DNA of 55,261 bases, taken from contig LVAT01000021.1 in NCBI GenBank assembly GCA_001604135.1, positions 1 through 55,261 of the forward strand. Reading direction: 5' to 3'. The position numbers and the translations under genes were made by a program. The notes beneath the pieces were generated by a model. The model worked only from the letters and a program-made list of their open reading frames with translations. It was not told the DNA's origin and searched no databases. The DNA is from Clostridiales bacterium Firm_14 (lineage in GTDB: Bacteria > Bacillota > Clostridia > Saccharofermentanales > Saccharofermentanaceae). Positions 50,583 through 55,261 of this stretch are shown here, piece after piece. How positions within the stretch are numbered: the first letter of the stretch is position 1; every line of letters begins with the position of its first letter.

Positions 50583-51991
50583 TAATTAGCCTTCTCGATC
50601 TTAAAGCCGCCGGGAACGTCCTTAACGGCGTAGCCCTTAGCCTGGATCTCGTCTCTGATCTGGTCAGCCAGAGCGTAATCCTTTGCCTTCTTAGCTTCAG
50701 CTCTCTTATTGGCAAGTTCTGTGATCTCTTCAGGAATTGCTTCCTCAAGATCCAACAAGATTCCGAGAACTCCCGTAAGCTCTAAAATCTTATCTCTTGC
50801 TGCAGTAAGCATTGCAGCTGATACCTTGGCTTCCTGAGCGCTCGAATTAACCTGACGTACGAGATTGAAGATATCAGTGATGGCATCGGCACTGTTGAGG
50901 TCATCGTCCATGTGGGCGATGAAGCTGTCGCCTGCAGCCTTGATCGCGTCTTCCAATACATTATCAGCTTCGGCATCTCCTGCGAGATTGCCGTTACTTA
51001 ATACGAAGTTAGCATTTCTTACGCAGTTGGAGATCCTTCCGAGGCTCGTCTGTGCAGCTGCGAGAAGCTCATCTGAGAAATTGATGGGGCTTCTGTAGTG
51101 GCCGAGCAGGATGAAGAATCTTATTACGTTGTAAGGGTACTTCTTAACGATGTCCCTGATAGTGAAGAAGTTGCCTAATGACTTACTCATCTTCTCGCCG
51201 TCGATATTGACGAAAGCGTTGTGAACAAAGTAGTTGCAGAATGTGCAGCCGTTAGCAGCTTCGCTCTGAGCGATCTCATTCTCGTGGTGCGGGAAGATAA
51301 GATCCTGTCCGCCGCCGTGAATATCGATCGTATCGCCAAGATACTGCTTGATCATGGCAGAGCACTCAATGTGCCAGCCCGGTCTTCCTTCGCCCCAAGG
51401 CGAACCCCATGAAGGCTCGCCTTCTTTCTTGAATTTCCAGACAGCGAAATCGCCCGGATTCTTCTTGCCTTCGTAAGAAGCCTTGCGCTCACCGCCGCCT
51501 GCTTCGAGCTCGTCAAGCTTATAGTGTGAGAGCTTGCCGTAGTCAGCCTTCTTGGAAACGTCATAATAAACGCCGTCACCTTCAATGATGTAGGTGTAGC
51601 CGTTAGCTTCCATAGCCTTGATGAGGCCGATTATTGCCTTCATAGACTGAGTTGCTCTGGGCTGGAATGTCTGGCGCTTGATGTTAAGGCCGTCTGCATC
51701 AACGTAGTATTCCTTGATGAAGCGGTCAGCGAGCTGTTCAACAGTGATGCCCTCTTCGTTGGCACGGTTGATCATCTTATCGTCGATGTCCGTAAAGTTC
51801 TGAACGAAAGTTACGTCATAGCCTCTGTATTCCAGATATCTTGCGAGCGTATCGAAAGTAACGAACGGTCTTGCATTGCCAAGATGGAAATAGTTATAGA
51901 CCGTAGGGCCGCAGGCATACATCTTGACCTTGCCTTCTTCAATAGGCTTGAAATCTTCCTTATATCTTGTGAGCGTGTTGTAAAGTTTCAT
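50582..51991 (-). CDS. cysS: Cysteinyl-tRNA synthetase
   Basis: This 469-residue class I synthetase has the zinc ligand in ACGPTVYN (Cys at about 27), HLGNAR at 36-41 as the variant HIGH motif, and GEKMSKSLGN as KMSKS. GGQDLIFPHHENE carries further zinc ligands. It charges tRNA-Cys with cysteine. AAGGAG is about 10 nt upstream. A leader of more than 300 nt with a terminator-like hairpin and a short peptide frame ending Cys-Arg-Cys precedes it, so expression is probably attenuated. Confidence 0.96.
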   Translation of the reverse strand: MKLYNTLTRYKEDFKPIEEGKVKMYACGPTVYNYFHLGNARPFVTFDTLARYLEYRGYDVTFVQNFTDIDDKMINRANEEGITVEQLADRFIKEYYVDADGLNIKRQTFQPRATQSMKAIIGLIKAMEANGYTYIIEGDGVYYDVSKKADYGKLSHYKLDELEAGGGERKASYEGKKNPGDFAVWKFKKEGEPSWGSPWGEGRPGWHIECSAMIKQYLGDTIDIHGGGQDLIFPHHENEIAQSEAANGCTFCNYFVHNAFVNIDGEKMSKSLGNFFTIRDIVKKYPYNVIRFFILLGHYRSPINFSDELLAAAQTSLGRISNCVRNANFVLSNGNLAGDAEADNVLEDAIKAAGDSFIAHMDDDLNSADAITDIFNLVRQVNSSAQEAKVSAAMLTAARDKILELTGVLGILLDLEEAIPEEITELANKRAEAKKAKDYALADQIRDEIQAKGYAVKDVPGGFKIEKAN

Positions 51992-52042
51992 ATGTAAAAA
52001 TCTCCTTTTCGTGTTAAATCATTAAGCCGGTCAGTTCAAGAT

Positions 52043-52159
52043 TCAACATCGGCAGGATCTTATGTTAATTAATTTTTGGTATAAAAAAACAGCACCAGCC
52101 ACACTTAGAGCGGCCGGGCCGGAAGATGCTGAATTATAGGCATCGATATATTGTTCCAT
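52043..52159 (-). CDS. Short leader-peptide frame ending Cys-Arg-Cys
   Basis: A 38-residue frame starts at an ATG with AAGGAG 6 nt upstream and stops 52 nt before cysS. The last residues are RSCRC, that is, two cysteine codons (TGC and TGT) around an arginine codon just before the stop, directly ahead of the cysteinyl-tRNA synthetase gene. This hints at a cysteine-sensing leader peptide. The attenuator hairpin (52083-52131) lies inside the frame, before the Cys codons, which differs from a classic attenuation layout. Translation is unproven; the frame could be a coincidence. Confidence 0.4.
   Translation of the reverse strand: MEQYIDAYNSASSGPAALSVAGAVFLYQKLINIRSCRC
52083..52131 (-). terminator. 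Attenuator-like intrinsic terminator upstream of cysS
   Basis: Minus-strand CAGCA and CCGGCC (separated by a 4-nt bulge) pair with GGCTGG and TGCTG (52117-52131 with 52090-52100), followed by seven T. It lies in the cysS leader, 90 nt before the gene, where termination would control cysS expression. Confidence 0.7.
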
Positions 52160-52191
52160 CATAATCTCCTTAAAAACCCCCGAAACACAGC

Positions 52192-52251
52192 GGACTCTGA
52201 TTGACACCCGGAAATCCAGGGCGGTGCTCAGGTATCAGATCTCAATAGTCC
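52192..52251 (-). ncRNA. Structured 5' leader of cysS, class unrecognised
   Basis: The transcript from the promoter at 52345-52373 has a leader of about 200 nt before the attenuator. One clear stem pairs GGACTATTGA (52242-52251) with TCAAT and AGTCC (52192-52204, 3-nt bulge), enclosing a smaller hairpin CCTGG/CCGGG. I find no canonical T-box sequence and no known riboswitch core. It may be a diverged T-box or another sensor RNA. Confidence 0.4.
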
Positions 52252-52344
52252 AACTTACAAGGCTTTACATCAAAAAGACAGGCCCAAGCTCCTTATTATG
52301 TCATGTAGGTCCAATTTAGAGGCCACCATGCTCGAGTTAACTAT

Positions 52345-52373
52345 ATTTTAATATAAAAAGCGGGATATGCCAA
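52345..52373 (-). promoter_or_regulatory. Promoter of the cysS leader
   Basis: TTGGCA (52368-52373), 17-nt spacer, TAAAAT (52345-52350) on the minus strand. The -35 box lies at the edge of the purB terminator hairpin loop and the spacer consists of its closing arm and T run, so terminator and promoter share DNA. Confidence 0.7.
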
Positions 52374-52403
52374 ACTGCAATAACGCAAGTCGGAATATCC
52401 CGC
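52360..52403 (-). terminator. purB terminator
   Basis: Perfect 9-bp stem GCGGGATAT/ATATCCCGC (52360-52368 and 52395-52403) with a long 26-nt loop, then TTTTTATATT on the minus strand, 29 nt after the purB stop. Confidence 0.82.
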
Positions 52404-52432
52404 ATAAGTTGCTTTTGTTCTGCTTACTTGTT

Positions 52433-53875
52433 TTATACTTTCAGCTCGACTTCACTTACCTCAAGGTCATCCTTGTGCGCTTCGATCAACGGCCTGACAC
52501 ACTCTGTCAAGAATGTGTCGACCTGCTCGGGACATCGGCCGATGTAAAGCTTAGGATCTCTGAGCTTCAAGAGTTCATCCATAGTCATGCCGAACTTAGG
52601 GTCAGCAGCAATCCTCTCAAGAAGATCATTGGGCTTGCCCTCGTTCTTAACAACGGAACCTGCCTGCATGGAAAGCTGGCGGATCTCCTCGTGGAGCTCC
52701 TGACGGTTTCCGCCCTTCTTTGTTGCTTCCATCATGATGTTCTCTGTCATCATGAAAGGCAGCTCATCATTAATGTGCTTCTCGATCATCTTGGGATATA
52801 CGACAAGACCGGAAACAACGTTTGTATAGATGCCGAGGATCGCATCAACTGCGAGGAATGCCTCAGGTACTGAGATTCTCTTGTTTGCAGAATCATCCAA
52901 TGTTCTCTCGAACCACTGCTCAGATGATGTCATTGCAGGATTTAATACGTCAGCGATAACGTATCTGGAAAGAGATGCGATTCTCTCTGATCTCATCGGA
53001 TTTCTCTTATAAGCCATAGCGGAAGATCCGATCTGGTTCTTTTCGAAAGGCTCCTCAATCTCCTTCAAATGCTGGAGAAGTCTGATATCGTTGGAGAACT
53101 TGTGAGCACTCTGAGCGATTGCAGCAAGAGCTGAAAGAACAGTATAGTCGATCTTTCTGGAATATGTCTGGCCGGATACATAGTAAGACTGCTCGAAGCC
53201 CATCTTCTCGCATATCTTCTTATCAAGAGCAACGCACTTCTCGTGATCACCGTCGAAAAGATCATAGAATGAAGCCTGAGTACCAGTAGTACCCTTGCAT
53301 CCGAGAAGCTTTAAGGATGCGATTGCATTCTCTACTGTCTCAATGTCGAAAACAAGATCCTGGAGCCAGAGTGTTGCCCTCTTACCTACCGTTACGAGCT
53401 GTGCAGGTTGGAAATGTGTAAATCCCAAAGTCGGCATAGCCTTGTATTCGTCAGCAAAATCAGCAAGCTTTGCGATAACTACTACAAGTCTCTTCTTAAT
53501 GAGCTCTAATGCTTCCCTCATTATGATGATGTCTGTATTGTCACCTACATAGCAAGATGTTGCGCCAAGATGGATGATACGGTCAGCACCGGAACCCGCT
53601 ACCTGCTTGCCATATGAATGAACATGAGCCATTACGTCATGACGGCGGATCTTCTCCTCAGCAGCGGCATCCTCATAGTCGATGTCGTCCTTGTGAGCCT
53701 TAAGATCAGCGATCTGCTCATCAGTAATATCAAGACCTAATTCCTTCTCTGCTTCTGCCAATGCGATCCAAAGAAGTCTCCATGTTTTGAACTTCTTATC
53801 GGGCGAGAAGATGTACTGCATCTCCTTACTGGCATAGCGTGAGTTAAGCGGGCTCTCGTATGTATCTTTGCTCAT
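52433..53875 (-). CDS. purB: Adenylosuccinate lyase
   Basis: This 480-residue fumarase/aspartase-superfamily lyase has the signature GSSAMAYKRNP (about residues 280-290), the HLGATS-type first conserved region and TTGTQASFYDLF, matching the eukaryote-like long PurB group. It cleaves SAICAR and adenylosuccinate in purine synthesis. It follows the aminotransferase gene by 2 nt, so both are one operon, with the pair plausibly linked through aspartate, the nitrogen donor for both PurB substrates. A terminator follows. Confidence 0.95.
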   Translation of the reverse strand: MSKDTYESPLNSRYASKEMQYIFSPDKKFKTWRLLWIALAEAEKELGLDITDEQIADLKAHKDDIDYEDAAAEEKIRRHDVMAHVHSYGKQVAGSGADRIIHLGATSCYVGDNTDIIIMREALELIKKRLVVVIAKLADFADEYKAMPTLGFTHFQPAQLVTVGKRATLWLQDLVFDIETVENAIASLKLLGCKGTTGTQASFYDLFDGDHEKCVALDKKICEKMGFEQSYYVSGQTYSRKIDYTVLSALAAIAQSAHKFSNDIRLLQHLKEIEEPFEKNQIGSSAMAYKRNPMRSERIASLSRYVIADVLNPAMTSSEQWFERTLDDSANKRISVPEAFLAVDAILGIYTNVVSGLVVYPKMIEKHINDELPFMMTENIMMEATKKGGNRQELHEEIRQLSMQAGSVVKNEGKPNDLLERIAADPKFGMTMDELLKLRDPKLYIGRCPEQVDTFLTECVRPLIEAHKDDLEVSEVELKV

Positions 53876-53877
53876 TA

Positions 53878-55164
53878 TTAAAGATCCTCCAACAATTTAT
53901 CCACTGCTGTGATTTTAGCACAGATCGTGAGGATTCTGACGGCCTTCTCGATATCTTCTATTCCGGGGAATGAAGGAGCGAGTCTGATATTCGAATCAGA
54001 AGGATCCTTACCATAAGGATAGCTTGCGCCTGCAGGAGTAAGAGCAACGCCTGCCTCCTTGCACATAGCCACAACCTTTGCAGCTGTACCGGGCATAGCG
54101 TAGAAGCTTACGAAATAACCGCCGTTGGGCTTTGTCCAATGCCAGAGAGTATCGAAGCCGAGTTCTTCGTCAAGAACGTTCTGGCAAGCTTCAAACTTGG
54201 GACGGAGGATAGAAGCATGCTTCATCATGTGAGCATAAACTGCTTCTGCGTCAGGAAGGAATCTGGCATGAGCAAGCTGGTTTACCTTGTTTGTGCAGAT
54301 AGCCTGTGCGTTCAAGAATCTCTTTGCCCATGTCATGTTGTCCTTGTTAGCTGCAAAGCAGGAAATACCGCCGCCTGCAAATGTGATCTTGGATGAAGAA
54401 GCGAACTCGTAAACTCTGTTAGCGTGGCCGTAGCTCTCGCAAAGAGAAAGCATGTCAGGAAGCTTGCCCCATGTGTTTCTGTCCTCATAGAGATGGTGGC
54501 ATACATAAGCGTTATCCCAGAAGATCCTGAAATCAGGTGCTGCTGTCTCCATTTTCGCGAGTCTCTCGCAAACTTCCGAGGAATAAACAACGCCGTCAGG
54601 GTTGCTGTAGCAGGGAACGCACCAGATACCCTTAACGTTCTCATCCTTAACGAGTTCTTCAACAACGTCCATGTCAGGACCGTTCTCAGTCATGGGAACA
54701 GCGATGAGTTCAAAGCCCATTGTCTCAGTAACTCTGAAGTGTCTGTCATAACCGGGCGCCGGGCAGAGCCACTTTCTTCCCTCTGCCTGTGACCAGGGCT
54801 TGGGTGAATCGACTTCGCCGAAGACCATGGAACGCATGAGTGCATCGTACATCTGGTTCAGAGATGAGGAATTGCCCATGAAGATGTTGTCCTTGTCTGT
54901 GCCGAGAAGATCAGCAAAGACAGCTCTTATCTCTTCGATACCGGGAGCGATACCGTAGTTTCTCGTATCTTCATTCTTGAGTGTCTTGAAGCCGTCCTTG
55001 AGCGTATCGTATATATCGTTGGAAAGATCCAGCTGGATCGGCGAAGGCTTTCCGCGGGTCATATCGAGCGTAAGATTCAGTGCCTTGCACTTCTCATAGC
55101 GTTCGTTCAGCTCTTCTCTGACTTTGAGGAGCTCTTCTTTAGTCATCTCACGGTAACCCTTCAT
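53878..55164 (-). CDS. Aspartate aminotransferase, subgroup Ic-like
   Basis: 428 residues from the ATG at 55164 (AGGAAGG 9 nt upstream; the frame also opens at a TTG at 55173). The protein has the PLP lysine in FASSSKITFAGGG (about residue 240), the NPDG cofactor motif and a KPNGGYFVSF segment, with MTRGKP near the N-terminus. This set matches the Aminotran_MocR-type (PF12897) aspartate aminotransferases of Gram-positive bacteria. No N-terminal DNA-binding domain is present, so it is an enzyme, not a regulator. It interconverts aspartate and oxaloacetate and is co-transcribed with purB. Confidence 0.87.
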   Translation of the reverse strand: MKGYREMTKEELLKVREELNERYEKCKALNLTLDMTRGKPSPIQLDLSNDIYDTLKDGFKTLKNEDTRNYGIAPGIEEIRAVFADLLGTDKDNIFMGNSSSLNQMYDALMRSMVFGEVDSPKPWSQAEGRKWLCPAPGYDRHFRVTETMGFELIAVPMTENGPDMDVVEELVKDENVKGIWCVPCYSNPDGVVYSSEVCERLAKMETAAPDFRIFWDNAYVCHHLYEDRNTWGKLPDMLSLCESYGHANRVYEFASSSKITFAGGGISCFAANKDNMTWAKRFLNAQAICTNKVNQLAHARFLPDAEAVYAHMMKHASILRPKFEACQNVLDEELGFDTLWHWTKPNGGYFVSFYAMPGTAAKVVAMCKEAGVALTPAGASYPYGKDPSDSNIRLAPSFPGIEDIEKAVRILTICAKITAVDKLLEDL

Positions 55165-55246
55165 GATAGCCAACCTTCCTAAAATGAAATTTTCGATTTA
55201 AAATCTTGCATTTTTGGCATGGGCCACCCCGCCCAAAGCCTCAACA

Positions 55247-55252
55247 ATTATA
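55247..55252 (-). promoter_or_regulatory. -10 element of the aminotransferase-purB operon
   Basis: A perfect TATAAT on the minus strand at the very end of the window, about 83 nt before the ATG. The -35 region lies outside the window. A GC-rich GGGC/GCCC hairpin is possible in the leader. Confidence 0.5.
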
Positions 55253-55261
55253 GTCTATTAG

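Noticed and set aside
52160-52340. Canonical T-box riboswitch before cysS
   Set aside because: The AGGGTGGNACCGCG element and typical Stem I motifs are not found; only a weak GATGGAAC resemblance exists, so I list an unclassified leader instead.
52180-52340. 6S RNA or another known RNA class
   Set aside because: A partly folded leader is visible, but I could not match the conserved central bubble or any class core by eye.

Overview
The window looks like a chromosomal segment of a Gram-positive anaerobe of class Clostridia (gut or rumen Lachnospiraceae/Oscillospiraceae type). This is inferred from AGGAGG-type ribosome binding sites, Firmicutes-style genes (LoaP, mini-RNase III, PepV-type dipeptidase, BspA-like leucine-rich-repeat surface protein) and consensus SigA-like promoters. 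The genus cannot be fixed from the sequence alone.

Positions 92-37109, all on the minus strand, form one large surface-polysaccharide locus read from high to low coordinates. It starts with a Wzz-like chain-length protein, an intrinsic terminator and a LoaP-type antiterminator. An assembly block follows (34882-24558): initiating sugar-phosphate transferase, acyltransferase, three GT4 and two GT2 glycosyltransferases, a Stealth-type sugar-phosphate transferase, a Wzy-like polymerase and an AraC regulator. Next come GDP-L-fucose synthesis (Gmd, Fcl, ManC, ManA, hexose-phosphate mutase; 24392-18397) and a large GT-C-like membrane protein.

A phosphonate cassette (15923-10156) with its own promoter and terminator encodes a fusion of two nucleotidyltransferase domains with an iron-type alcohol dehydrogenase, a winged-helix/LicC-like cytidylyltransferase, a PhnW-like transaminase, and a PEP mutase carrying another cytidylyltransferase domain. 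After it lie a second initiating transferase, a GlpA-like redox trio, another GT2, three LicD phosphotransferases and an IspD-like cytidylyltransferase/epimerase pair. The simplest reading is a phosphonoglycan locus: PEP is turned into a C-P compound (2-aminoethyl- or 2-hydroxyethylphosphonate), activated with CMP, and transferred by LicD proteins to a polymer that probably contains fucose. No phosphonopyruvate decarboxylase and no Wzx flippase are visible in the window.

From 37301 to the right end the genes are mostly housekeeping: PepV-type dipeptidase, NlpC/P60 hydrolase, LRR surface protein followed by a previously unlisted 32-residue peptide gene, a tRNA-His/Gln/Lys operon, argJ, trigger factor, a nicotinamidase-like hydrolase, tRNA-Arg, a tyrosine phosphatase, a lipoprotein, rlmB-mrnC-cysS, purB and an aspartate aminotransferase. 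Non-coding features of note are a five-unit hairpin array after argJ, a 44-bp direct repeat near 40.2 kb, and a structured leader with an attenuator-like terminator before cysS.
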